Source of the DNA: Streptomyces sp. NBC_00162
Lineage (GTDB): Bacteria; Actinomycetota; Actinomycetes; Streptomycetales; Streptomycetaceae
NCBI RefSeq assembly: GCF_024611995.1
Contig: NZ_CP102509.1
Span: 2,666,001 to 2,730,000 of the forward strand
Length of the DNA: 64,000 nucleotides
Reading direction: 5' to 3'
The notes beneath the pieces are model-generated. The model did no database searches, had not been told where the DNA came from, and worked only from the letters and a program-made list of their open reading frames with translations. Positions within the stretch are counted from its first letter, which is position 1. Each line of letters begins with the position of its first letter. This document shows positions 1 through 9,400 of this stretch, in pieces. Made by a program: the position numbers and the translations under genes.

Positions 1-148
1 TGGCCCGTTGCGGGTCCGGCCAGACGGGTTGCTGCGCTGCCGGCCGGGCCAGCGCTGCCTCCAGCCGGTCGAAAAGCGGACGGTCCACCGCTGGGGCAGC
101 GACGGCCGGTCCGTCGAGATCGGCCGGCCACTGGGTCACAAGCTTCAT
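1..148 (-). CDS. rifH-like: Amino-DAHP synthase (RifH type), N-terminal fragment
   Basis: Partial gene running off the left edge; 49 codons are visible from an ATG at 148. The peptide starts MKLVTQWPADLDG and contains LARPAAQQPVWPD (about residues 34-46). That matches the N-terminal signature of class II (plant/mycobacterial type) DAHP synthases, which have (L)A.PAAQQP.WP near the start. In AHBA clusters the RifH homologue makes 4-amino-3,4-dideoxy-DAHP, the substrate of the next enzyme, aminoDHQ synthase. The ATG lies one base beyond the TGA of the aminoDHQ synthase gene, so the two are almost certainly translationally coupled. A primary-metabolism DAHP synthase is possible from the motif alone, but the position makes the AHBA role far more likely. 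The catalytic part is outside the window. Confidence 0.8.
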   Translation of the reverse strand, partial: MKLVTQWPADLDGPAVAAPAVDRPLFDRLEAALARPAAQQPVWPDPQRA

Positions 149-149
149 T

Positions 150-1220
150 TCAAACCACATCGATCGTGGAGGCTCCGAGCGCGGCGTCGCCGACGAGGTC
201 GGCCATCCGTGCCCGGGGCATCCGGTCCAGGACCCGCGCGACCACTTCGTGGGGCACGTCGCTCACCAGTTCCGCGCCCTTCGGGCCGTCCAGAACGAAG
301 CCGAGTCCGGTCATCGCCTTCTTGTCGTGCCGCATCAGATCCATGAGGACCGCGGGATCGGCCTCGGCCGGCAGGGCGGTGGGGAGACCGTAATGCCGGA
401 CGATGTCGCGGTGCTCCTCCACCCGCGCCTGGTCGATCCGGCCCAGGGCGCCGGCGAGCCTGCCCGCGAAGACCGTCCCGATGGCCACCGCCTCGCCGTG
501 GCGCAGCGCGAAGTCGGTGGCCTTCTCCAGCGCATGGCCCAGCGTGTGGCCGTAGTTGAGCAGGTGCCGGAGTCCGGTGTCCCGCTCGTCCTGCTCCACG
601 ATGCCGGCCTTGAGGGTGACACTGGCGGTGATCTGCTCTTCCAGCGACAGCCCGCGCAGGTCGGCAGCGCCGATGAAGTGGCAGCGGGCGATCTCGCCGA
701 GACCGTTCAGCAGCTCCCGGCGCGGCAGGGTCGACAGGTAGTCCGTATCGCACAGCACCGCGCTGGGCTGCCAGTACGCACCGACCAGGTTCTTGCCGGC
801 CGGGAGGTTCACCGCCGTCTTCCCGCCGACGCTGGCGTCCACCTGGGCGAGCAGCGTCGTCGGGAGGTGGATCACGGGGACGCCACGGTGGTAGAGCGCC
901 GCCGCGAGCCCGACCACATCGGTGGTCGTGCCGCCGCCGCAGGAGACGACGACGTCGGACCGGGTGAGCCCGAACCGTACGAACTCACCGCACAGCGCCT
1001 CCACCGTGGCGAGGGTCTTGTCCTGCTCGCCGTCCCGGGCCGGCAGCAGCAGGGTTTCCACACCGGTGTCCGGCACCCATTCCTCCGGGCGGGCCGACAC
1101 CACTACGGCCCGCCTGGCGCCCAGCCGTTGGATGATCTCGGCGAGCGACGTACGCACCCCCGGGCCGATGAGGACGTCGTACGAATGGTCTCTGAGGCGC
1201 AGAGGAATGGAAGCCATCAC
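150..1220 (-). CDS. rifG-like: Aminodehydroquinate synthase (RifG type, AHBA pathway)
   Basis: A 356-residue dehydroquinate-synthase-family enzyme. In AHBA clusters it cyclises 4-amino-DAHP to 5-deoxy-5-amino-3-dehydroquinate in the cytosol. Visible family signatures are GGGTTTDVVG (95-104, NAD binding), PTTLLAQVDASVGGKT (120-135), AGKNLVGAYWQP (141-152), NYGHTLGHALE (222-232) and HGEAVAIG (241-248). Zinc ligands expected by family are E176, H225 and H241. Ordinary DHQ synthases have Glu-x-x-Lys here; this protein has GEIAR, with Arg at 179. The length is normal. The reading frame opens with GTG at 1220 followed directly by ATG at 1217, and either may be used. The halogenase-family stop is only 3 bases upstream, so it is translated by coupling within the PKS operon. 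The link to secondary metabolism rests mainly on context. Confidence 0.9.
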   Translation of the reverse strand: MMASIPLRLRDHSYDVLIGPGVRTSLAEIIQRLGARRAVVVSARPEEWVPDTGVETLLLPARDGEQDKTLATVEALCGEFVRFGLTRSDVVVSCGGGTTTDVVGLAAALYHRGVPVIHLPTTLLAQVDASVGGKTAVNLPAGKNLVGAYWQPSAVLCDTDYLSTLPRRELLNGLGEIARCHFIGAADLRGLSLEEQITASVTLKAGIVEQDERDTGLRHLLNYGHTLGHALEKATDFALRHGEAVAIGTVFAGRLAGALGRIDQARVEEHRDIVRHYGLPTALPAEADPAVLMDLMRHDKKAMTGLGFVLDGPKGAELVSDVPHEVVARVLDRMPRARMADLVGDAALGASTIDVV

Positions 1221-1223
1221 GTT

Positions 1224-2567
1224 CTACCGACCCGCCGTCGCCCTGTGTGCGCGCGCCGCGGCCCGCTCCTTACGGTCGAATTCGTCCAGCTGGGGATAGG
1301 ACGGGCAGCCGTACACCCGCTTGAACGGGGCGAACGTGTCCCATTCGGTCCGCCGCCGCATTTCCTGTGCCATGGGGTTGTGCTCACTCCAGAAGTCGCC
1401 GCCGATGAGCCGGATCACGTACTTCTCCAGGGCCTCGCGCCGCGTGAAGCGGGCGGCGTCGGCGGCAACCGACACCAGCTCGCCCTCGTAGTAGGCGTGG
1501 ATGAGGCGGATGTACGTGTCGTAGCCCGTCTTGAAGTAGTTGGAATACGTGTCGAACAGGCGGCCCTCCGCCGCGGGGTCGGCCAGCGCCGCCCCGAGCG
1601 TCTCGGCCGCGCGGACGGCGGTGGCCGTCGCCACCAGCACGCCGCCGGAGAACATCGGGTCGCCGAAGCAGCCGGCGTCTCCGACCATGAGCCAGCCGGG
1701 CCCGGTGACCGTGTCCGAGTGGTAGCAGTAGTCGGTCTCGACCCTGAGGTCCGTGGTGGGGCGGGTTCCGGTCAGGCGCGCGGTGATCCTGGGGATCCTG
1801 GCCACGTGCTCCTCGAACGCCTTCTCGGTCGTCGTCTTGCGCAGCACGTCGCGCGGCATGACCGTGCCCACGCTGATGGCGTCCTTGGACAGCGGGATCG
1901 CCCAGACCCAGCCGTCGTCGTGGGCGCCGACCTGGATGTCGCCCTCGACGCCGAGGTTGTGGCTCTCGTCGAGTCCTTCGTAGTGCCGGAACACCGCCAC
2001 CATGCGGAGCTTCTCGAGGGTCTTGCGCAGCCCGAAGCGGTTGGCGATCCGGCCCGCGCGGCCGCTCGCGTCGACCACGTAGGCCGAACGCAGCTCGTGG
2101 CCCTGGCCCTCGCGTTCGTAGCGGACGCCGACCATCCGGTCACCGTCCATGAGCAGCTCGGTCACGTTGGCTCCGAAGAGGACCTTCGCGCCGGCCGCCT
2201 CGGCCTGGTCGGCGAGCATCTTGTCGAACTTGGCGCGCTCGACCTGGAAGGCGCTCCGGTGCCGTCCCTCACCCTGCTTGGTGAAGTCCGCGCGGAAGAC
2301 GCCCTCAAAGAACTTCGTCTCGGTCGGGTCGATGAACTCGCCGCCGAACTTGGGGACGTAGCCCTGCGCCTCCACCGCCTCGCGCAGCCCGATCTGGTCG
2401 AACAGGCCCATCATGTAAGGCAGCAGGGACTCGCCTATGTGGAATCGGGGGAACTCGTCCTTCTCCAGCAGCACCACGTTGTGGCCCTGCCGGGCGAGGA
2501 CCAGGGCGCTCACCGCGCCGGCCGGTCCTCCGCCAATCACTATTACATCAGCCGATTCTCTTTCCAT
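1224..2567 (-). CDS. FAD-dependent halogenase-family flavoprotein
   Basis: A 447-residue flavoprotein with GGGPAGA (12-18) for FAD binding, HIGESLLPYM (43-52), the flavin halogenase signature W-V-W-A-I-P (220-225), and GDAGCFGDPMFSGGV (296-310), matching the GDA..F.DP.FS.GV segment of CmlS/CndH-like halogenases. K73, in PKFGGEF, sits where the catalytic lysine of this clade is expected. Such enzymes use FADH2, oxygen and chloride to chlorinate an electron-rich carbon and need a separate flavin reductase. The ATG at 2567 is well placed behind AAGGGAG. It lies between the amide synthase (85-bp gap) and aminoDHQ synthase (3-bp gap). Possible substrates are AHBA, the aromatic ring of the chain, or the released macrolactam; the sequence does not say. 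Related folds include geranylgeranyl reductases and flavin hydroxylases, but W-x-W-x-I-P favours a halogenase. Confidence 0.82.
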   Translation of the reverse strand: MERESADVIVIGGGPAGAVSALVLARQGHNVVLLEKDEFPRFHIGESLLPYMMGLFDQIGLREAVEAQGYVPKFGGEFIDPTETKFFEGVFRADFTKQGEGRHRSAFQVERAKFDKMLADQAEAAGAKVLFGANVTELLMDGDRMVGVRYEREGQGHELRSAYVVDASGRAGRIANRFGLRKTLEKLRMVAVFRHYEGLDESHNLGVEGDIQVGAHDDGWVWAIPLSKDAISVGTVMPRDVLRKTTTEKAFEEHVARIPRITARLTGTRPTTDLRVETDYCYHSDTVTGPGWLMVGDAGCFGDPMFSGGVLVATATAVRAAETLGAALADPAAEGRLFDTYSNYFKTGYDTYIRLIHAYYEGELVSVAADAARFTRREALEKYVIRLIGGDFWSEHNPMAQEMRRRTEWDTFAPFKRVYGCPSYPQLDEFDRKERAAARAHRATAGR

Positions 2568-2652
2568 TGTGTTCTCCCTTCCGTGTTCCGACTCGTTTCG
2601 AATTTCATTTCGGGATGAGCGGTGTTACGTGTGGGGGGTGGGAGTGCAAATT

Positions 2653-3429
2653 TCAGCCGAGCGGGCCGGACAGAATGCTGGTGATCAGCGTCCGGTGCTC
2701 GTCGTCATCCATGATCGTGCGTACCTGTTCACGGCCGTCACGGACCGTCAGGTACCGCCGCTGTTTCATCACGACCTGACCGTTCTCGAAAGTGCGGCCG
2801 CACAGCACTTCCTTGTCGTCATGCCGTTCCGGATCCGACAGGATCCCCCGGAAGCAGTCCTCCAGTTCCTTCCAGTCGTCCCACTCCCGGGATTTCATCG
2901 TGAAGGTGTAGACGACGCTCCACCTGGTGACCGCTCCTCGGCGCTGCAGAGCGATCTCGGATCCGTGGTCGACCAGCCGGAACTGGCTTCCGTACTGGGA
3001 CTGCACCGCGTCGGAGACCAGCAGCGGCTCCATGTAGGAAGGGCCCGGGTAGCCGACGTCGACGAGCCATTCGTCACCGTCCAGGGAGACCCGGTTGAAC
3101 ATGTGCTCGATGCCGAGCCCGAAGGTGTCCCAGCCGGTGGCGGTGCTGCCCGCGATCAGCGTGACGTCGTAGCCCAGCTCACGCAGAAGCCTGAAGAACA
3201 TCCGGTTCAGGTGGTAACACGCGCCGCCCTGCCCGTTGATGATGCTCTTCTCGAAAATGGCGTCCTCGTCGAGGTCGACGATGTCGATCCCGTCGCCGAG
3301 GTCATAGGCGAAGCTGTTGTACGGAAGCGCCAGGAGGTGGCTCTTGTGCAGTTTCCGCAGCGTCCCGATGTCCACACCGGTCTCTCCGTCACAGCCGATG
3401 CGCTGCAAATACCTGTTCACGTCGAACAT
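2653..3429 (-). CDS. rifF-like: Ansamycin amide synthase (RifF type)
   Basis: A 258-residue arylamine N-acetyltransferase-like protein. RifF homologues take the finished chain from the last ACP and close the macrolactam with the AHBA amine, so it serves as the release enzyme of the assembly line. The Cys-His-Asp triad is visible: C71 in GQGGACYHLN, H109 in GIEHMFNRV and D124 in WLVDVGY, spaced as in RifF. The usual RGG before the cysteine is QGG here. The PKS has no thioesterase, which agrees with this release route. The ATG at 3429 follows GAGAGGG, and the last PKS gene ends 16 bp upstream, so it is co-transcribed with the final modules. The family assignment is secure. Confidence 0.93.
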   Translation of the reverse strand: MFDVNRYLQRIGCDGETGVDIGTLRKLHKSHLLALPYNSFAYDLGDGIDIVDLDEDAIFEKSIINGQGGACYHLNRMFFRLLRELGYDVTLIAGSTATGWDTFGLGIEHMFNRVSLDGDEWLVDVGYPGPSYMEPLLVSDAVQSQYGSQFRLVDHGSEIALQRRGAVTRWSVVYTFTMKSREWDDWKELEDCFRGILSDPERHDDKEVLCGRTFENGQVVMKQRRYLTVRDGREQVRTIMDDDEHRTLITSILSGPLG

Positions 3430-3445
3430 GTCATCACCCTCTCTT

Positions 3446-6400
3446 TCAGACGGAGATCGCTACGGGACGCGCGGCCTCGTCGCCGCACATCAGCTCGTGC
3501 AGGTACCCGGCGAGCAGTCCTGGCGTCGGGTAGTCGAAGACGAGGTTGGGAGAGAGCTTCGTCTCGGTGATGTTGCGCAGCCGGTTACGGAGCTCGATGG
3601 CGGTCAGGGAGTCGAAGCCGATCTCGAAGAGCCCCTGGTTCGCGTCGAAGTGGTACGTCGGGCTGTAGCCCAGAACGGCGGCCACCTGGGCCCGCACCAG
3701 GTCGAGCAGGACCTTCGCCTGATCGGCGGCGGACAGTCCGGCCAGCCTTTCGGACAGCTGGCGGGGATCCTCGCTCGCGCCCGCGGCCTGCACCTGCTGC
3801 CGACCCGCCCGTACCAGGCCGCGCAGCAGATGCGGGACTCCCCCGCCTGCCGCGGCCTGGGTGCGCAGCGTCCGCAGGTCCAGCTTGACCGGTACCAGCA
3901 GCGCGTGGCCGGAGCCCACGGCGGCGTCGAACAGTTCCATGCCCTCCGCCGGGGTGATCGGCAGCAGGCCGCCACGCCGGTTCATCCGGTTCCTGGTGAG
4001 GTCGTCGATGTGCTCCGCCATGCCGTTGGTCTGCTCCCACAGGCCCCAGGCCAGCGACAGACCCGGCAGGCCCGCCGCCCGGCGGCCGGCCATCAGGCCG
4101 TCCAGGAAGGCGTTCGCCGCCGCGTAACTACCGCTGCCGGCGCCCATGAAGACCGCCGAGACGGAGGAGTAGACGACGAAGGCGTCGAGGTCCAGGCCCC
4201 GGGTCAGCTCGTCGAGGTGCCGCACCGCGTCCACCTTGGGTGCGAACACCCTCGCCAGCCGCTCCGGAGTCAGCATCCCGATCACGCCGTCATCGGTCAC
4301 ACCTGCGGTGTGCACGACACCGGTCAGGCGGTGCTCGGCCGGCACGGAGGCCAGCAGGGCCTCCACCTGGGCGCGGTCGGACACGTCACAGGCCACCGCC
4401 GACACCGCAGCGCCCTGCTCGGTGAGCTCGGCGACCAGTTCCGCCATGCCCTCGGCGTCCGGACCACGGCGGCTGGCCAGCATCAGATGCCGTACGCCGT
4501 GCCGCGAGACCAGATGGCGGGCCACCAGGCCGCCCAGCGAACCGGCGCCCGAGACGAGGACGGTTCCCTCCGGCCCGAACACCGCCGGAACGTCCGGGGC
4601 TTGATCGGCGACCCGGGCGAGCCGGGGTACGGAGAGGGCCCTGCCGCGCACCGCGACCTGCGGCTCGCCGCTGGCCAGTACCGCTGCCAGCGCCTGTTCC
4701 ACATCGCCTTCGGCAGTGGGGTCGGTGTCCAGCAGGATGATGCGGTCGGGGTTCTCGGCCTGGGCTGCACGCACCAGACCCCATACCGCCGCTCCGGCCG
4801 GGTCGGTCACCGCGCCGTCACCGGCGGGTACCGCGCCTCGGGTCGCGACCACCAGCCGCGACTCCTCCAGCCCGGTCCCTGCCAGCCAGCACTGCACGAC
4901 CTCCAGCACCTGGCAGGCGAGGCCCAGCACCGCGTCCTCGCCCTCGGTGCTGCCGCCGACGGCTTCCATGACCGCCATCGCCGGTGCCACCGCGCCCGAT
5001 TCCACGTCGTCGGCCAGCGTCGCCACCTGTTCGGCGGTGGTCACCGCCACCCATGAAGGCGCGGGTTCCGTTCCCTGAGTCAGGGGCAGCTCGTTCCACT
5101 TCACCTGGAACAACGCGTCGGCGCCCGGGGTGCCCGCGGCCGTCTCCAGCTGCTCGGTGGACACCACGCGGCCCACCAGCGAGTCCATCGTCACGACCAG
5201 GCCGCCGGTCTCGTCCGCCGCCTGGAACGACATCGCGTCGTCCTCGTTGCGTGCGATGCGCACGCGCAGCACCGAGGCACCGGCCGCGTACAGCTCCAGC
5301 CCGTTCCACGCGAAGGGCAGTTGCAGCTCCTGGTCGTCCTCTTCACCCTCGATGTTGCCATCGGCGGCCGCCGCGGCAGCGGTCAGCATCGCCGAGTGCA
5401 GGGCCGCGTCCAGCAGTGCGGGGTGGATACCGAACTTCTCGGCCTCCTTGCGGTGCTCCTCGGGCAGGGCGACCTCGGCGAAGAGTTCCTCGCCTCGCCG
5501 CCATACCGCCTGCACACCCTTGAACGCGGGGCCGTACCCGTACCCCACCTCGGCGAGCTGGCCGTAGCCGCTGCTGATGTCCACCTGCTTCGCGCCGGCC
5601 GGCGGCCAGGCAGCGAAGTCGAACCCGGTGCCGCTGCCGTTCGCCCGGACCGTGACGGCCAGCATGCCGGTGGCGTGCCGGGTCCACGTGTCCGTGCCGC
5701 CCTGGCCGGCGGCGTCCTCGCGCTGGGAGTACACGTCCACCGTGCGCGAGCCGTTCTCACGCGGTCCGCCGACCACGACCTGGACGCGTACGCCGCCGTG
5801 CTCGGGCACCACCAGCGGCGCCTCGATCACGAGTTCTTCCAGGACGCCGCATCCGGCCTCGTCGCCGGCGCGTACCGCGAGCTCCACCAGACCGGTGCCC
5901 GGGACGAGCACCACACCGCGGACGCGGTGGTCGGCCAGCCACGGGTGGGTGCGCAGTGCCAGGCGCGAGGTGAAGATGAACCCGTCGGAATGCGGCAGCT
6001 GCACCACGGCGCCCAGCATCGGGTGATCGGCCCCGGCAAGGCCCAGCGAGGTCGCGTCGGTCGGCTGCCCGGCCGGCTGGAGCCAGTAGTGCTGGTGGTC
6101 GAAGGCGTACGTCGGCAGGTCCACGCGCCCAGACGTCGCCGTCTGCGGCAGGACCGCACTCCAGTCGACGGCCACACCGCGGACGAACAGCTCGGCCATC
6201 GAGGCCAGCAGCCGTCGCGGACCGCCGTCCTCACGTCGCAGCGAACCGGTCACCACCGCGTCGGTGTCGGTGTCGGTGTCGTCGGCGGTCTCGGTGATCG
6301 GCTGGACCAGCACCGGGTGGGCGCTGACCTCGACGAACACCCGGTGGCCCTGCTCGAGCAGGGCGGCCACGGCCGGGCCGAAGCCCACCTGGCCCCGCAG

Positions 6401-9400
6401 GTTGCGGTACCAGTACTCACCGTCCAGGACGGCGGCGTCCTCCACCCAGGTACCGGTGACCGTCGAGTAGAACGGTACGTTCGGCGCCAGGGCGCCGACC
6501 CCGGCCAGCTCCTCGGCGAGCGCGTCGCGGATGTCCTCCACGTGGCGGGTGTGCGAGGCGTAGTCCACCGCGACCCGACGCACCCGGACGCCCTCGGCGG
6601 ACAGGGCCTCCAGGGCCTCGTCCAGCGCCTGCGCGTCACCGGCGATCACCACGGAGGACGGGCCGTTGATCGCTGCGACCTCCACGCGGTCCGCCCACGG
6701 CTGGATCCGCGCGACGGCCTCGTCGGCGCTCAGCGCGACCGATGCCATACCGCCACGGCCGGCCAGCTCCGACGCGATCACCTGACTGCGCTGTGCCACT
6801 ACGCGCGCCGCGTCCTCCAGCGAGAGCGCACCGGACACACACGCGGCCGCGATCTCACCCTGAGAGTGGCCGAGTACGGCGTCCGGCTTGACGCCCAGGG
6901 ACGACCACACCGCCGCCAGGCCCACCATCACGGCGAAGCTGGCCGGCTGCAGTACGTCGACCCGCTCGATGAGCTCGGGTTCGGTCTCGCCGCGCAGTAC
7001 GTCGATCAGCGACCAGTCCACGAAGGGCTCCAGGGCAGCCGCGCACTCCGCGATCCGCTCCGCGAACACCGGGGAGGAGTCGAGCAGTTCACGGCCCATG
7101 CCGGCCCACTGCGAGCCCTGACCCGGGAACACCCACACGACCTTGCCCGGCGCACCCGAACCGGCACTGCCGGACACGACACCAGCCGTGCTCTCGCCCC
7201 GAGCCAGCGCCTCCAGCCCGGACAGAGCCTCCTGAGCCGAGCCGGCCACGATCACCGCACGCTCACCGAAGACCGCGCGGTCCGACACCAGCGCCCCGGC
7301 CACACCCGCCAACGACACCCCATCGGCGCCTTCGACGAATTCCGCGAGCCGCCCGGCCTGACGCGAGAGCGAACCGGCGCTGCGCGCGGAGATCACCAAC
7401 GGCACCGCACCAGCGGGCGCCTGCTCTTCGGAAACAGGCTCCGCCGACTCGGCGGGCGCCTCTTCCAGGATCAGGTGCGCGTTCGTACCGCTGATGCCGA
7501 ACGAGGAGACTCCGGCCCGGCGCGGACGGCCGTTCTGCGGCCAGTCCCGGGCCTCGGTCAGCAGCTCGACGGCACCCGCCGACCAGTCCACCTGGCTCGT
7601 GGGCTCGTCCACGTGCAGCGTGGGAGGCATGACACCGTGGCGCAGCGCCTGCACCATCTTGATCACACTGGCCACGCCGGCAGCCGCCTGCGAATGACCG
7701 ATGTTGGACTTGAGCGAACCCAACCACAGCGGCTGCTCCGGGTTCCGGTCCCGCCCGTAGGTCGCCAGCAGCGCCTGCGCCTCGATCGGGTCGCCCAGGG
7801 ACGTACCCGTGCCGTGACCCTCCACCACGTCCACATCGGACGGGGAAAGACCAGCACTGTCCAGAGCCCTGCGGATCACCCGCTGCTGCGAGGGACCGTT
7901 CGGCGCCGTCAGACCGTTCGACGCACCGTCCTGGTTCACCGCACTGCCGCGCAGCACCGCCAGCACCCGGTGACCACGCTCACGCGCCACCGACAACCGC
8001 TCCAACGCCACCACGCCCACGCCCTCGGCCCAACCGGTGCCGTCCGCGCCGTCGGCGTAGGACTTGCAGCGCCCGTCACGGGCCAGGCCGCGCTGCCGGG
8101 AGAACTCCACGAAGGTGCCGGGGGAAGCCATCACCGTCGCGCCGCCCGCGAGCGCCATCGAGCACTCGCCCTGGCGCAGCGCCTGCGCGGCCAGGTGCAT
8201 CGCCACCAGCGAGGACGAACAGGCGGTGTCGATGGTGACCGCCGGGCCCTCGAAACCGAACACGTACGACACACGGCCGGACGCCACACTCGCCGCCGAG
8301 GCCGTGGCCGCGAAGCCCTCCAGCTCCGGCGCCTCGCCGGCGCCCGCCCCGTAGCCCTGGCTGGACACGCCGGAGAACACTCCGACGTCGGTGCCCTTCA
8401 TCGAGGCCGGGTCGATGCCGGCCTGCTCCATGGCCTCCCAGGAGGTCTCCAGCAGCACACGCTGCTGGGGGTCCATCGCCAGCGCCTCGCGCGGCGAGAT
8501 CCCGAAGAACACCGGGTCGAAGAGCCCTGCCCCGCGCAGGAAGCCGCCCTGAGTGGTGTACGAGGTGCCCGTGCTCTCGGGGTCCGAATCGAAAAGACCG
8601 TCCAGGTCCCAGCCACGGTCGTCCGGGAAGGCCGACATGCCCTCACGGCCCTCGGACACCAACCGCCACAGACCCTCGGGATCCGTGACACCGCCCGGCA
8701 GCCGACAGGCCATCCCGACGATCGCGATCGGCTCGTCGGGATCGGCGGCGACGGCCACAGCCGAGGCAGGGGCGTCGGCCACCGTGTCTCCGAGCTCGTC
8801 GCGCAGGTAGCGGGCGAGCGCCAGCGGGGTCGGGTAGTCGAAGACCAGCGTGGCCGGAAGCTTCAGACCGGTCTCCTCACGGAGCCGGTTGCGCAGTTCC
8901 ACGGAGATGAGCGAGTCGAACCCGGCGTCCTTGAACGCCGTCTCCGCCCCGACCCCGCCCGGCCCGGTGTGACCGAGGACGAGCGCGACCTGCGCACGCA
9001 CCAGGTCGAGGAGCAGTGCCTCCTGCTCTGCCGCGCTGAGCCCGGCCAGGCGACGGGCCAGCCCGCCTTCCCCGGCGGACGCCGCCCGCGCCAGCTGCCG
9101 GCCCGCTCGTACCAGGCCCCGCATCAGGGGCGGCACTCCCGCACCGGCCGCCGCGTCGGCTCGCACGCTGCGCAGGTCCAGCTTGACCGGCACCACCAGC
9201 GCCTGCCCGGACGCCACAGCGGCATCGAACAGTTCCATGCCCTCCACGGCGGATATCGCCTGCACACCACCGCGGTTCATACGCGCCTGGTCGGCGCCGC
9301 TGAGGTGGGCGGTCATGCCGTTGATCTGCTCCCACAGGCCCCAGGCCAGCGACAGACCCGGCAGGCCCGCCGCGCGACGGCCGGCCACCAGCCCGTCCAG

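Noticed and set aside
2410..2420. TTA leucine codons that would imply bldA control (plus-strand TAA strings at several places, e.g. 2415, 13818, 58249)
   Set aside because: Each string I checked lies across a TAC tyrosine codon in the true frame. I found no in-frame TTA, though a full count was not run.
1224..2567. Reading the flavoprotein as a geranylgeranyl reductase or simple aromatic hydroxylase
   Set aside because: W-x-W-x-I-P together with GESLLP and the lysine in PKFGGEF fit flavin halogenases better, though activity is unproven.
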